Below are positions 5,835 to 14,506 of a DNA stretch of 18,632 nt, one piece after another. The stretch lies in contig JAGDCE010000022.1 in the NCBI GenBank assembly GCA_017958705.1, positions 1 to 18,632 on the forward strand, given 5' to 3'. Within the stretch, counting starts at the first letter, position 1; each line of letters opens with the position of its first letter. Both the position numbers and the translations under genes were made by a program. The notes below the pieces were generated by a model. It had not been told where the DNA came from and ran no database searches. It saw only the letters and a list, made by a program, of their open reading frames with translations. Source of the stretch: Clostridia bacterium (GTDB lineage: Bacteria; Bacillota; Clostridia; Oscillospirales; CAG-272).

Positions 5835-7451
5835 ATGAAAAGAATACTGGCTTTGATGCTGATCATTTTAATGACGGTATCCTGTATCGCCGGATGCTCG
5901 GGTGAGACGCCCGAGGAAACGACGGGCCCCGCAGTTACCGAGACCACGGCGGAGGAGACGACGCAGCCCGTTACCGAGCCGGTGACGACAGAAGAGGAGA
6001 CGACGCAGGAACCCGAGACGGAACCCGTCACCTTTGAAGAATTCGTAGTCACGCCGGACGAGGAAGCGGAGCTTGCCGTCGCGCTGATGTTCGGCAACTT
6101 TATGGTCCTGCAGCGTGACGCCGTGATAACCGTGTGGGGCACCTCTAACAAGGAAGGCGCCAAGATCCGCGGCCTGTTCATGGACGACGAGGCGCGCGGC
6201 GAGGTAGTCGACGGCAAATGGGAGATAAAGTTCTCGCCGAAGCCCGTCACCGCCGAGCCTCAGACGATGACGATCGACGACAGCTGCGGCAACACCGTGA
6301 CTTTCAGCGACGTGCTCGTCGGCGACGTGTGGCTGATCGGAGGTCAGTCGAACGCCGAGGCGACCGGCAACGACATCCCGCAGGCGTATAAGGACTTGGA
6401 TCCGAATGAAGACAGGCTCCTGCGTATACTGCATCAGGGCGCGGACGACGTGCTGAACCGCAAAGACGAGGCGAAAGAGCCGCGCGAAGATCTGATCAAC
6501 TCAAGGCGCCAGTGGACCAAAGAGTCGAAGAAGGCCGGCGCGAACTCGACGCTTCTGGGACTTTTCCTGGGCGAGCGGCTCGCTGACGAGACCGGGATCC
6601 CGATAGGAATAATCACCATAGCTGCAAACGGCTCGAAGCTGTGCGAGCTCATGCCTGCGGAGCTGAACGCCGAATTCAACTACAAGGTCGGCGGAGGCGT
6701 CGGCGTATCCGAATACTACAACGGTCTGATACATCCGTTCATCAGGATAAAATTCAAGGGCATGGTGTTCTTCCAGGGTGAAAGCGAGGGATTCACCGGC
6801 TCCGTTCCGTCACCGAAGAAATACGACCGCGACCTTAAGGCGTATTTCGCCGAACTGCGGAACAGATGGGGATTCGATTTCCCGGTCTACAACATACAGC
6901 TCTCCGACTACACGATCAAATCCGTAACAGGCAGCGCTAATACCGGCTACGTCAGAGCGCAGCAGTATAACGCCTACCTCGGCATGGAAAACACGAGGAT
7001 AATCCCCTCGTACGATCTCGGCGGCGAAGACAGCGACCCGAACTTTATGCACTCTCCGAAGAAGAAGGCGCTCGGCAACAGGGTCGCGGATCTCGTGCTC
7101 GCCGATCTGTACGGCATAGGCTCGGCAGACGACGCGCTCGCGCCGGAGCCGATCGAGATAAAACTGTCCGACGACAAGACGTACGCGACGGTCAAATTCA
7201 AGAACGTAGGCGAAGGGCTCGTATCAAAGGGCGGCGACGGCAGGTTCAACGGCTTCGAGGTCGGCAAGATCACCAAACTCACTGCGGTCGAGGCCGAGAT
7301 CATCTCGAAGGACACCGTTAAAGTTTATCTGCCGGAAGGAAACTATACCGGTATCGCGTACGCCTGCGCGGTACACATCGCGGCAAACGACGCCCAGCTT
7401 TATAACTCCAACGGATTGCCGGTCATCGCGTTCTTTGCGAATCTCGGCTGA
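5835..7451 (+). CDS. Lipoprotein, SGNH/sialate-O-acetylesterase-like carbohydrate esterase
   Basis: This 538-residue protein has a lipoprotein signal peptide with lipobox SCIAGC and lipidated Cys21, followed by a Thr/Glu/Pro-rich tether (about 22-70). A beta-domain with the family entry motif (FGNFMVLQRD, VWGTSNKEG, DGKWEIKF) precedes the SGNH hydrolase core. GDVWLIGGQSNAEA contains the predicted nucleophile Ser172, FFQGESE (312-318) is the second block, and FMHSPKKKALGNR carries the probable catalytic His406. The family removes O-acetyl groups from sialic acids or plant polysaccharides such as xylan, outside the cell. The length and Ser/His placement look intact. The gene follows the aldehyde dehydrogenase gene by 44 nt, with no U-tailed terminator between them, so it may be co-transcribed with the sugar enzymes or driven from the element at 5788-5819. 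The exact ester substrate cannot be told from sequence. Confidence 0.87.
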   Translation: MKRILALMLIILMTVSCIAGCSGETPEETTGPAVTETTAEETTQPVTEPVTTEEETTQEPETEPVTFEEFVVTPDEEAELAVALMFGNFMVLQRDAVITVWGTSNKEGAKIRGLFMDDEARGEVVDGKWEIKFSPKPVTAEPQTMTIDDSCGNTVTFSDVLVGDVWLIGGQSNAEATGNDIPQAYKDLDPNEDRLLRILHQGADDVLNRKDEAKEPREDLINSRRQWTKESKKAGANSTLLGLFLGERLADETGIPIGIITIAANGSKLCELMPAELNAEFNYKVGGGVGVSEYYNGLIHPFIRIKFKGMVFFQGESEGFTGSVPSPKKYDRDLKAYFAELRNRWGFDFPVYNIQLSDYTIKSVTGSANTGYVRAQQYNAYLGMENTRIIPSYDLGGEDSDPNFMHSPKKKALGNRVADLVLADLYGIGSADDALAPEPIEIKLSDDKTYATVKFKNVGEGLVSKGGDGRFNGFEVGKITKLTAVEAEIISKDTVKVYLPEGNYTGIAYACAVHIAANDAQLYNSNGLPVIAFFANLG

Positions 7452-7478
7452 CGCGCCGGGGCCGGTCACTAAATATGC

Positions 7479-7483
7479 AGAGG
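7479..7483 (+). promoter_or_regulatory. Ribosome binding site of the large lipoprotein gene
   Basis: AGAGG is 6 nt before ATG 7490. The upstream in-frame ATG at 7475 has no comparable site and would spoil the N-terminal signal layout, so 7490 is preferred. Confidence 0.65.
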
Positions 7484-7489
7484 TTTAAT

Positions 7490-10400
7490 ATGAAAAGATT
7501 ACTAACGTCAGCCGTCGCTGTTCTGCTTCTTCTTTCCGTCGTTTCCTGCGATACCGAGATACCGCCGGATACGTCTGATACCGCGGAAGTGACGGGTACG
7601 GAAACAGAAAAGGAGACGGACACAGTGACTGATATCGTAACGGAAGAACCGGTAGTTGACGAAGATCCGGTGTTCTATGAAAAAACCGATCGCGATCCCC
7701 TGAATCCGCAAACGGTCGACGTCTCCGGCGCCGACTGGAACAGCACTATAACGTATGCAAACGAACGCGCAGACGGCGTAAGCGGTAAGTTTCTCGGCGC
7801 GGAAAGAAAAGAATTCCTGATCAAAAACGAGAAATCGCTGCTTAAATACGATCTGACCGGAGAAGGCAACAAACGCGTTGCCGGACTCTACAATCCCGAC
7901 GGCAAACCGTATTTTGAAAACACGATGGACGCGTACATAGTAAATTCCGCGGGAACTGTTTTCAACTCCGCGTATTCTCTCACGAACGGACGAATGAACA
8001 GCAACCGCATCGGATATTACTATTACGATTTCCGTTTCCGCGATCAGGATTTCACCAGTCCCGATTCCGGCAACAACGAGGATTCCGTCGATCTGATCGC
8101 GAAAAACGTCAAGTGGAGCACGAACGATATATCTAAGTATACAAAAAAGAACGGAGTCATCACGTACACGGTGTCTTCGGCGATAGACCCGTTCCTTTAC
8201 TGCGGCGTCAGTTACTCGACAGAAAAATACGACGCCGTGCGTATAACGATCAAGCCTGAGATATCGACCGTGGCGTATATTTATCTGATCGCCGGCTCGC
8301 AAACGAATTTCAACCCTCAGCAGATCACGAATTTCAAATGCACCGCCGGAAAATGGACCACGGTCATAGTGCCGTTCTCATCGATCCCGGATTACACCGG
8401 CAACGTGAAGGGCTTCAGAATTGACTGCGGCTCGCAGGCCGGAGAGGTCGTGGAGATCAAAGAGATCAAGGCGATCAACCGCGGCGGATCCACGGCGCCG
8501 TTCGCGCTCGAACGCATCTTCCACACGTATTCCGACAAGATGCACGAGGTCGTACGCGCAGTCGCCACCGGCGAATACAGCGACGGCGGCAGATTTGAGA
8601 CGCAGACGGTCATCCCCGCCGATACCGTGAGAAAGCTCGTGATCAAAAATGCCGCGGGCGAGGTGTCCGAGCTTGACGGCTTTGACTTCTCGACGACCGA
8701 GTACGTCGGCTTCGATATAATCGGCACCGGTGTATTCGGCGTCATAATGCCTGTCGCGGAGAACAACGGCTATATTAACGTCGAACTTAAGGACGGCAAT
8801 TATGTGATCACACGCGGTCTTGAGATAAAAGAAACGGTCAAAAAGGGCGAGGACATTTATTTCGGTCACAGACTCTACACCTCGACGTCGCATCAGTTCA
8901 ACGACCTGAGAAAAGAGGCTTATATCGAGCGTAATCCGCTGACAGACGTCTTTATCGCCAAAGAAGCGGACAACGCAAAATACACGGGCTACGACGCTCT
9001 GACCGGCTGTTACGCGTTTACGGTCAAGGGTACGGAGTTCGCCACGGCGTTCAAGAACGGCGACAAGCAGTTCCAGATCAACGCGCTTATGTGCGGCGAC
9101 GGCGTCGCAGACAGGACCGTATACATCCAGACGGCGGAAAACTACGCCACGCGCCGCGGCAGGATAGAATGCGCCGCGATACTCGACGAGAACAATTATA
9201 TGCTTCCGCTGCCGCTCGAAGTCGGCAAGAACTTTGACGGTGAAAACGAAGAACCGCTGTACTGGCCGGAGCGCGGCACAGGCACGGCGGCGTTCGGCGA
9301 GGTCTACGTTCCGATGACGATCGGCAAGGATGAGAACAAACGCTTCACCGTTGTCCATCTGTATCAGAACTGGGGCAACTATCCGCTGAAACAAATCTCG
9401 TTCATAGCGTTCCATATCCCGTATTATCATCTGTCCGTCGGCGTCACGGAGACAAACTGCATCACTCCTTACTTCGTCAACGGCAAGGACGCCTGGATGC
9501 TGCCCGATTTCCGCGCGAATTCGGCTCCGTTCTGGGAAAACGGACGCGGCACTCAGCATACGAGCGTCGGCAAGCTGTACTTCTTGCAGTACAAAGACGC
9601 GGAGGGCAACACCAACAAGACGGAATCGCAGTTTGCAAACATCGTCTCGTCAGGCCCCGTCTACGCCGACATAAATCTGTATTATCTGTCCGACGACGGC
9701 AAGATCGACGTCTCTTACAGACACGCCGAGATGGCTCAGACCGACGAGAACAGGACGTATTACAAGATCAGGCTTGAAGTCAAAGACGACGTGAACATAA
9801 GCGACTTCAGACGTGATTTCTCGTTCTTCTCGTTCGATTCGCACGGCATACACTTCGATAAGGTCGGATATCTGAACGAAAACGGCGAAAGCGTGATCGA
9901 AGACGTCAAAGAAACCGACAGACTCATAAAACTCGGTAAAGAATATCCGTATTTCGACTATTTCGGCGGAAGTGAAAAAGAGTCCGTGAACTTCTCCTTG
10001 ATCGTGGTCAGAAGCGATATCACGGTCGGCGGAGTGAAGTACGACGGAAACTTCATCTTCAGAGACAGATTCGAAGGCACTATCAACATCGGCGCGCTGA
10101 CGCTCGATCTCGGCGCCGCGACGCTTAAGAAGGGCGACGTGCTCGAACTCGATCTCGTGCTGATGCCGTGGGGCTATTCGACGAGCAAAAACGACAAGAA
10201 CGTTCTTGACGTGCGTCAGGACAGCTGCTACGATCCGTACAAGCTGACGGTCGTCGAGGGCGAGCCGTACGAAGACTGCTTCATCCCGTCTCTGCGCGCT
10301 GTCAACAACACCGCTACGTTCAAGATCAGCGGCGGCAGAAGCACCGCGGCGGTGAGGGTCTACGGCTTCGACAGCTATAAGACGCCCACGGTCACGTTCA

Positions 10401-10552
10401 AGGCTGACGGCGTCGAAAAGGACATCAAGCTCGCCGGAGTCAACGGCTACGACGGATATCAGGTAAACCGTGACGACGACGGAACGTATTCGTTCTCATT
10501 CAACGTCGACATGAACAAGGCAAAAGAATACGAGATCACGGTAAAACAGTAA
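7490..10552 (+). CDS. Large secreted lipoprotein, beta-rich, unknown function
   Basis: I do not recognise this 1020-residue protein. It begins with MKRLL, a hydrophobic core and lipobox SVVSC (lipidated Cys20), then an acidic Thr/Glu tether (about 21-60) like that of the preceding esterase. Residues about 204-330 resemble a jelly-roll carbohydrate-binding module (alternating strands, KWTTVIVPFSSIPDY, GFRIDCGSQAG). The remaining 700 residues are rich in aromatic and beta-type segments with short Asn/Asp/Gly turns, as in extracellular polysaccharide-binding or -cleaving proteins. I see no clear glycosidase signature. The gene follows the esterase by 38 nt, probably in the same transcript, which suggests that both act on the same cell-surface or external glycan. 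The conserved look of the middle (DAWMLPDFRANSAPFWENG) suggests a catalytic or binding domain rather than a passive spacer. The reading frame is intact; function is open. Confidence 0.8.
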   Translation: MKRLLTSAVAVLLLLSVVSCDTEIPPDTSDTAEVTGTETEKETDTVTDIVTEEPVVDEDPVFYEKTDRDPLNPQTVDVSGADWNSTITYANERADGVSGKFLGAERKEFLIKNEKSLLKYDLTGEGNKRVAGLYNPDGKPYFENTMDAYIVNSAGTVFNSAYSLTNGRMNSNRIGYYYYDFRFRDQDFTSPDSGNNEDSVDLIAKNVKWSTNDISKYTKKNGVITYTVSSAIDPFLYCGVSYSTEKYDAVRITIKPEISTVAYIYLIAGSQTNFNPQQITNFKCTAGKWTTVIVPFSSIPDYTGNVKGFRIDCGSQAGEVVEIKEIKAINRGGSTAPFALERIFHTYSDKMHEVVRAVATGEYSDGGRFETQTVIPADTVRKLVIKNAAGEVSELDGFDFSTTEYVGFDIIGTGVFGVIMPVAENNGYINVELKDGNYVITRGLEIKETVKKGEDIYFGHRLYTSTSHQFNDLRKEAYIERNPLTDVFIAKEADNAKYTGYDALTGCYAFTVKGTEFATAFKNGDKQFQINALMCGDGVADRTVYIQTAENYATRRGRIECAAILDENNYMLPLPLEVGKNFDGENEEPLYWPERGTGTAAFGEVYVPMTIGKDENKRFTVVHLYQNWGNYPLKQISFIAFHIPYYHLSVGVTETNCITPYFVNGKDAWMLPDFRANSAPFWENGRGTQHTSVGKLYFLQYKDAEGNTNKTESQFANIVSSGPVYADINLYYLSDDGKIDVSYRHAEMAQTDENRTYYKIRLEVKDDVNISDFRRDFSFFSFDSHGIHFDKVGYLNENGESVIEDVKETDRLIKLGKEYPYFDYFGGSEKESVNFSLIVVRSDITVGGVKYDGNFIFRDRFEGTINIGALTLDLGAATLKKGDVLELDLVLMPWGYSTSKNDKNVLDVRQDSCYDPYKLTVVEGEPYEDCFIPSLRAVNNTATFKISGGRSTAAVRVYGFDSYKTPTVTFKADGVEKDIKLAGVNGYDGYQVNRDDDGTYSFSFNVDMNKAKEYEITVKQ

Positions 10553-10575
10553 ACGGGCGCACGGCGCCGCATACG

Positions 10576-10602
10576 GCCCCGGCGGGATCATCCCGCCGGG
10601 GC
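10576..10602 (+). terminator. Strong GC hairpin, probable transcription terminator
   Basis: A perfect 12-bp stem (10576-10587 with 10591-10602) closes a 3-nt TCA loop 24 nt after the lipoprotein stop. It is followed by GACTTGATAATG rather than a run of T, so it may terminate weakly, need a factor, or protect the mRNA 3' end. Confidence 0.6.
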
Positions 10603-10639
10603 TGACTTGATAATGCGCGCATATATTTGCCGTATGCAC

Positions 10640-10668
10640 TTGATTTTTGCCGCAGAATATGATACAAT
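10640..10668 (+). promoter_or_regulatory. Promoter of the nfnAB operon
   Basis: TTGATT (10640-10645) and TACAAT (10663-10668) are 17 bp apart, with TGA just before the -10 forming an extended -10 element. The predicted start near 10675 gives a leader of about 54 nt that contains the GC-rich hairpin at 10687-10711. Confidence 0.75.
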
Positions 10669-10686
10669 AACACAAATATCACCGCG

Positions 10687-10711
10687 GCGCGCGGCGTCTT
10701 GGCCGGCGCGC
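10687..10711 (+). promoter_or_regulatory. GC-rich leader hairpin upstream of nfnA
   Basis: Bases 10687-10695 pair with 10702-10711 around a 6-nt loop with one bulged G (10705), forming a nine-pair, almost all G-C stem. It lies between the predicted transcript start and the nfnA ribosome binding site. It could stabilise the mRNA 5' end or affect translation; no T-run follows, so it is not a typical attenuator. Confidence 0.4.
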
Positions 10712-10728
10712 GGAAAAGAGGGTCGCTT

Positions 10729-11580
10729 ATGTACAGGATCGCAAGCAAGAAAAATCTGAACCCCACCGTCACGCAGATGGAGATAGAAGCCCCGCTCGTC
10801 GCCGCAAAGGCAAGGCCGGGCCAGTTCATAATCCTGCGCGTGAACGGGGACGGCGAGCGCATACCGCTGACCGTCGCCGGCACGGACAAACAGAGGGGCA
10901 CCGTTAAGATAATATTCCAGATCGTCGGCGCCACGACCGAGCTGCTCAACCATAAAGAGGAAGGCGAATACATACAGGACTTCGCCGGTCCTCTCGGCAC
11001 CCCGACGCATACCGAAGGCATAAAAAAGGTCTGCATCGTGGGCGGCGGCGTCGGCTGCGCGATCGCGATGCCCGTGGCGGAGGAGTTCCACCGCCTCGGC
11101 GCCGAGGTGACGAGCATAATCGGTTTCAGAAACAAGGATCTGCTGATACTCGAGGACGAGTTCAGGGCCTGCTCCGACAATCTCATCGTCATGACCGACG
11201 ACGGCTCCTACGCACGCCGCGGCAACGTCACCGTTCCGCTTAAGGAGATGCTCGAGGCAGGGCGGAGATTCGATATGATAATCACGATCGGTCCGCTTAT
11301 AATGATGAAATTCGTCGTCGCGGCGGCAAAGCCGTTCGGCGTGCCGGTCACGGTCTCGATGAACCCGATAATGATCGACGGCACCGGGATGTGCGGCGGC
11401 TGCCGCGTCACGCTCGTCCGCGACGGTCAGCGCATAACGGAATTCGCGTGCGTCGACGGTCCCGATTTCAACGGATACGAGATAGATTTCGACGAGGCGA
11501 TGTCCCGCGGACGCATGTATATACAGCACGAGAGAAAAGCGCACGAAAAAGTCTGCGGACTCTTCAAGGGGGTGGATTGA
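10729..11580 (+). CDS. nfnA: NfnA, FAD/[2Fe-2S] subunit of NADH-dependent ferredoxin:NADP+ oxidoreductase
   Basis: This 283-residue protein belongs to the ferredoxin-NADP reductase-like family that forms the small subunit of the flavin-based electron-bifurcating NfnAB complex, also called sulfide dehydrogenase subunit SudB. The N-terminal FAD-binding barrel (RPGQFIILRV, IPLTVAG) is followed by the nucleotide-binding domain (VCIVGGGVGCAIAMPVAEEF). The C-terminal [2Fe-2S] site uses Cys222 and Cys225 (GMCGGC) and Cys241 (FACVDGPDF). NfnAB couples NADH and reduced ferredoxin to make NADPH in the cytoplasm, typical of strict anaerobes. The ATG at 10729 is chosen because family proteins begin MYRI; the longer frame from a TTG at 10699 would run through the leader hairpin. 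nfnB begins 1 nt after the stop. Confidence 0.93.
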   Translation: MYRIASKKNLNPTVTQMEIEAPLVAAKARPGQFIILRVNGDGERIPLTVAGTDKQRGTVKIIFQIVGATTELLNHKEEGEYIQDFAGPLGTPTHTEGIKKVCIVGGGVGCAIAMPVAEEFHRLGAEVTSIIGFRNKDLLILEDEFRACSDNLIVMTDDGSYARRGNVTVPLKEMLEAGRRFDMIITIGPLIMMKFVVAAAKPFGVPVTVSMNPIMIDGTGMCGGCRVTLVRDGQRITEFACVDGPDFNGYEIDFDEAMSRGRMYIQHERKAHEKVCGLFKGVD

Positions 11581-11581
11581 G

Positions 11582-13000
11582 ATGCCGAAACTGAACATGA
11601 GACCCGATAAGAACCCGATGCCGTCGCAGGATCCGGCGGTAAGGGCGCATAACTTCGACGAGGTCGCGCGGGGCTATTCCGAAGAGGCGGCGCTCGACGA
11701 GGCGGCAAGATGCCTCAACTGCAAAAACATGCCGTGCGTCTCGGGTTGTCCCGTTAACGTGCGCATCCCCGCGTTTATAGAAAAGATCAGGGAAAAGGAC
11801 TATGAAGGCGCGTACCGCGTCATAACTGAATCGTCTTCGCTGCCCGCCGTATGCGGCAGAGTCTGTCCGCAGGAAACGCAGTGCGAGATGCAGTGCATGC
11901 GCGGCAAGAAAGGCGAGCCCGTCGGCATAGGACGGCTCGAGCGGTTCGTCGCGGACCGCCATAACAACAGCGACGCGGGCGAAACAGTCCGTCCCGAACC
12001 GAACGGTCACAGAGTCGCCGTCATCGGCTCCGGCCCGTCCGGGCTGACGTGCGCCGGGGACCTCGCCAAAAAAGGCTACGCCGTCACTGTGTTCGAGGCC
12101 CTTCATACCGCCGGCGGCGTGCTCGTCTACGGCATACCGGAATTCCGTCTGCCGAAGGCGATCGTCGCAAAAGAGGTCGAAACGCTGAAAAAACTCGGCG
12201 TAGACATACAGACTAACGTGATAATAGGCAAGACGCTGACGGTCGACGAGCTTTTCGAGTCGGGTTACGAGGCGGTCTTCATCGGCACCGGCGCGGGCCT
12301 GCCGAATTTCATGAACATCCCGGGAGAAGGATATAACGGAGTCTATTCCGCAAACGAATTCCTTACCCGAAGCAATCTGATGAAAGCGTATCTGACCGAT
12401 CCAGTGACGCCTATCATGAAGGGCGGCAGCGTCGCCGTTGTGGGCGGCGGAAACGTCGCTATGGACGCCGCCAGAACGGCGCTCCGGCTCGGTGCGGATA
12501 AGGTGTATATCATATACCGCCGTTCGCTCGAGGAGCTGCCCGCGAGGCGCGAGGAGGTCGAGCACGCGGAGGAGGAGGGGATAGAATTCCACCTGCTCTG
12601 CAGTCCTACGGAGATCATCGGCTATAAAAATCCCGACGATCCGCGCGATCCGAAAAACGGCTTCGTAACGGGCATACGCTGTATCAGGATGGAGCTCGGC
12701 GAGCCCGACGCGAGCGGCAGGAGAAGACCCGTGCCGGTCGAGGGCAGTGAATTCGAGCTGCCGGTCGACACCGTCGTCATGGCGATAGGTACGAGCCCGA
12801 ACCCGCTCATCAAATCGACCACACAGGGCCTCGAGGTCAACCGCCGCGGCGGCATAATCATAAACGAAGAAGGACTGACTACGAGAAAGAACGTTTACGC
12901 CGGGGGCGACGCCGTCACCGGTGCTGCGACGGTCATATCCGCGATGGGCGCCGGCAAAGTCGCCGCCGCGGCGATAGACCGCGCGCTTTCCGGTCAGTGA
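11582..13000 (+). CDS. nfnB: NfnB, large bifurcating-flavin subunit of NfnAB
   Basis: This 472-residue protein resembles the glutamate synthase small subunit and is the large subunit of NfnAB. Eight N-terminal cysteines (Cys44, 47, 52, 56 and Cys91, 95, 101, 105) supply two [4Fe-4S] clusters for ferredoxin electrons. A first Rossmann fold (VAVIGSGPSGLTCAGDLAKK) binds the bifurcating FAD, and a second (VAVVGGGNVAMDAART) binds NADP(H). The C-terminal FAD segment has NVYAGGDAVTGAATVISAMG. Pairing directly with nfnA, rather than with a glutamate synthase large subunit, separates it from GltD. Length and all cluster cysteines are as expected. Its stop overlaps the next start (TGATG), so the hydrolase is translationally coupled. 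Confidence 0.93.
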   Translation: MPKLNMRPDKNPMPSQDPAVRAHNFDEVARGYSEEAALDEAARCLNCKNMPCVSGCPVNVRIPAFIEKIREKDYEGAYRVITESSSLPAVCGRVCPQETQCEMQCMRGKKGEPVGIGRLERFVADRHNNSDAGETVRPEPNGHRVAVIGSGPSGLTCAGDLAKKGYAVTVFEALHTAGGVLVYGIPEFRLPKAIVAKEVETLKKLGVDIQTNVIIGKTLTVDELFESGYEAVFIGTGAGLPNFMNIPGEGYNGVYSANEFLTRSNLMKAYLTDPVTPIMKGGSVAVVGGGNVAMDAARTALRLGADKVYIIYRRSLEELPARREEVEHAEEEGIEFHLLCSPTEIIGYKNPDDPRDPKNGFVTGIRCIRMELGEPDASGRRRPVPVEGSEFELPVDTVVMAIGTSPNPLIKSTTQGLEVNRRGGIIINEEGLTTRKNVYAGGDAVTGAATVISAMGAGKVAAAAIDRALSGQ

Positions 13001-13935
13001 TGATATACGTATCGTCAGCGATCGCCGCCGTGCTGATATTCGTCATACCGGCGTGCATATATTTCGCGGCGTTTTACAGGATCAATCGCGGCGACGTAAC
13101 TTATAAAGTGCTGTCAGGACCAGATTATGACGAGTATCATGACGATATGATCGCTCTGATCGATTCGGCGGTGAAGATCCCGTACGAGCCGGTGTATATC
13201 AGATCGTACGACGGTCTGCGCCTGTTCGGCAGGCTTTACATGCAGTCGCCCGACGCGCCGTATCATATACAGTTCAACGGCTACAAGGGCAACGGCGTGC
13301 GCGATTTCAGCGGCGGACTGCAGCTCGCTCTGCGCTCCGGCGGCAACGTACTGCTCGTGGATCAGCGCGCTCACGGTGCCTCGGACGGCAAAACTATCAC
13401 GTTCGGCGTCCGCGAGCGACGCGACGTGTTAAGCTGGGCGCGGTATATCGCGGAGCGTGCCGGAGATGATGCGGTCATATATCTTGAAGGCGTTTCAATG
13501 GGCGCGGCGACCGTGCTTATGGCGTCGGAACTCGATCTGCCGGCAAACGTCGCCGGCATTGTCGCCGACTGTCCGTACAGCTCGCCGTTCGGCATCGTTT
13601 CAAAAGTCGCGGACGGCATCATAAAGATAAAATACGTATCGTATCCGTTTATCGTGCTCGGCGCGCTGATATACGGTCACTTCAATATATTCGCGTCGTC
13701 GCCCGAGCGCGCGGTGCGAAGCGCAAAGGTGCCGGTGCTGCTGATCCACGGCTCCGCTGACAACTACGTCCCGACCGAAATGAGCCGGAAGATACGCGAC
13801 GAGAATCCGTCTGCGGTCACGCTCGTCGAGGTGGAAGGCGCGCCGCACGGTCTGTCTTACGTCAAGGATCTGCAAAAATACGAAAACGCGTTTTATGATT
13901 TTCTGCAGAAAACCGGCGGGGAGGCGCGGAAATGA
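13000..13935 (+). CDS. Membrane-anchored alpha/beta hydrolase
   Basis: This 311-residue protein has one N-terminal hydrophobic helix (about 2-25), likely a membrane anchor, then an alpha/beta-hydrolase domain. The predicted triad is Ser166 in the nucleophile elbow GVSMGA, Asp254 in HGSADNYVP and His283 in APHGLSY. VDQRAHGASDGKTITFG is the strand-loop preceding the elbow in this group. Relatives are broad esterases or peptidases of uncharacterised substrate (FrsA/YqkD-like). The start may be ATG 13000 or GTG 12997; both overlap the nfnB stop and no strong ribosome binding site is seen, so re-initiation is likely. Its place between nfnB and thpR does not reveal its role. Confidence 0.85.
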   Translation: MIYVSSAIAAVLIFVIPACIYFAAFYRINRGDVTYKVLSGPDYDEYHDDMIALIDSAVKIPYEPVYIRSYDGLRLFGRLYMQSPDAPYHIQFNGYKGNGVRDFSGGLQLALRSGGNVLLVDQRAHGASDGKTITFGVRERRDVLSWARYIAERAGDDAVIYLEGVSMGAATVLMASELDLPANVAGIVADCPYSSPFGIVSKVADGIIKIKYVSYPFIVLGALIYGHFNIFASSPERAVRSAKVPVLLIHGSADNYVPTEMSRKIRDENPSAVTLVEVEGAPHGLSYVKDLQKYENAFYDFLQKTGGEARK

Positions 13936-14432
13936 GGCTTTTTATCGCCGCGCAGACCGGCGCGGAGCTTAAAGAAGAACTGCTTTTGATCCAAAAGAAA
14001 ATGAGGCAGAGCGGCGTCGGCGGCAACTATACCGTGGAGAAGAATCTTCATCTGACGCTCGCGTTCATCGGCGAGTATCCCGATCCGTCGGCGGTGCTCT
14101 CGGCTATGAGATCGGCGCCTTTTCCCGTGTCGTCTGTTGCGCTTTGCGGGATCGGGTCGTTCGACGATCTGTATTTCGCGCGTCTTGAAGCGGATGAAGC
14201 GCTTTACAACGCCGTGTCGCGGCTGCGCGGGACGCTTCAGAAAAACGGGATACCGTTTGACCGCAAACGTTTCACGCCGCATATAACGCTGATCCGCCGC
14301 GCACGCGGCGTGACCGAGCTTCCCGCCGTGAAAAGCGTCGGCTGCAGGATCGACCGTATCACGCTTTTCAGGTCGGACCGCACCGATCACGGAATGCTTT
14401 ATACCGCGCTCGGCTCCTGCGAATGCAGATGA
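13932..14432 (+). CDS. thpR: RNA 2',3'-cyclic phosphodiesterase (LigT/ThpR, 2H family)
   Basis: This 166-residue cytoplasmic protein is a 2H phosphoesterase. Its two HxTx motifs are HLTL (His40) and HITL (His117), spaced as usual for ThpR, and it starts with the family's MRLFIAAQ. Members open 2',3'-cyclic phosphate ends of RNA to 2'-phosphates and can ligate tRNA halves in vitro; the natural role is uncertain. The start overlaps the hydrolase stop as ATGA and has a good site, GGGGAGG (13918-13924), 7 nt upstream. It is the last gene of the nfn operon; no U-tailed terminator follows before the next promoter at 14449. Confidence 0.9.
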   Translation: MRLFIAAQTGAELKEELLLIQKKMRQSGVGGNYTVEKNLHLTLAFIGEYPDPSAVLSAMRSAPFPVSSVALCGIGSFDDLYFARLEADEALYNAVSRLRGTLQKNGIPFDRKRFTPHITLIRRARGVTELPAVKSVGCRIDRITLFRSDRTDHGMLYTALGSCECR

Positions 14433-14448
14433 ATAAACAGCATTTTTA

Positions 14449-14477
14449 TTGACATTACGCCGCATTTGTGATATAAT
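14449..14477 (+). promoter_or_regulatory. Consensus promoter of the transporter/phosphatase/manA-ROK operon
   Basis: TTGACA (14449-14454) and TATAAT (14472-14477) are 17 bp apart, and TGA before the -10 adds an extended -10 element. This is the second perfect core promoter in the window. The predicted start near 14484 gives a leader of about 23 nt. Confidence 0.85.
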
Positions 14478-14506
14478 GACGGCGTAATATAACTTTTCGG
14501 GGATTT

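Noticed and set aside
10699..10728. TTG start giving nfnA ten extra residues
   Set aside because: The extension has no family match, lies in the leader hairpin and lacks a ribosome binding site.
11582..13000. Glutamate synthase small subunit (GltD)
   Set aside because: The similarity is real, but the gene sits directly behind nfnA with no glutamate synthase large subunit, which points to NfnB.
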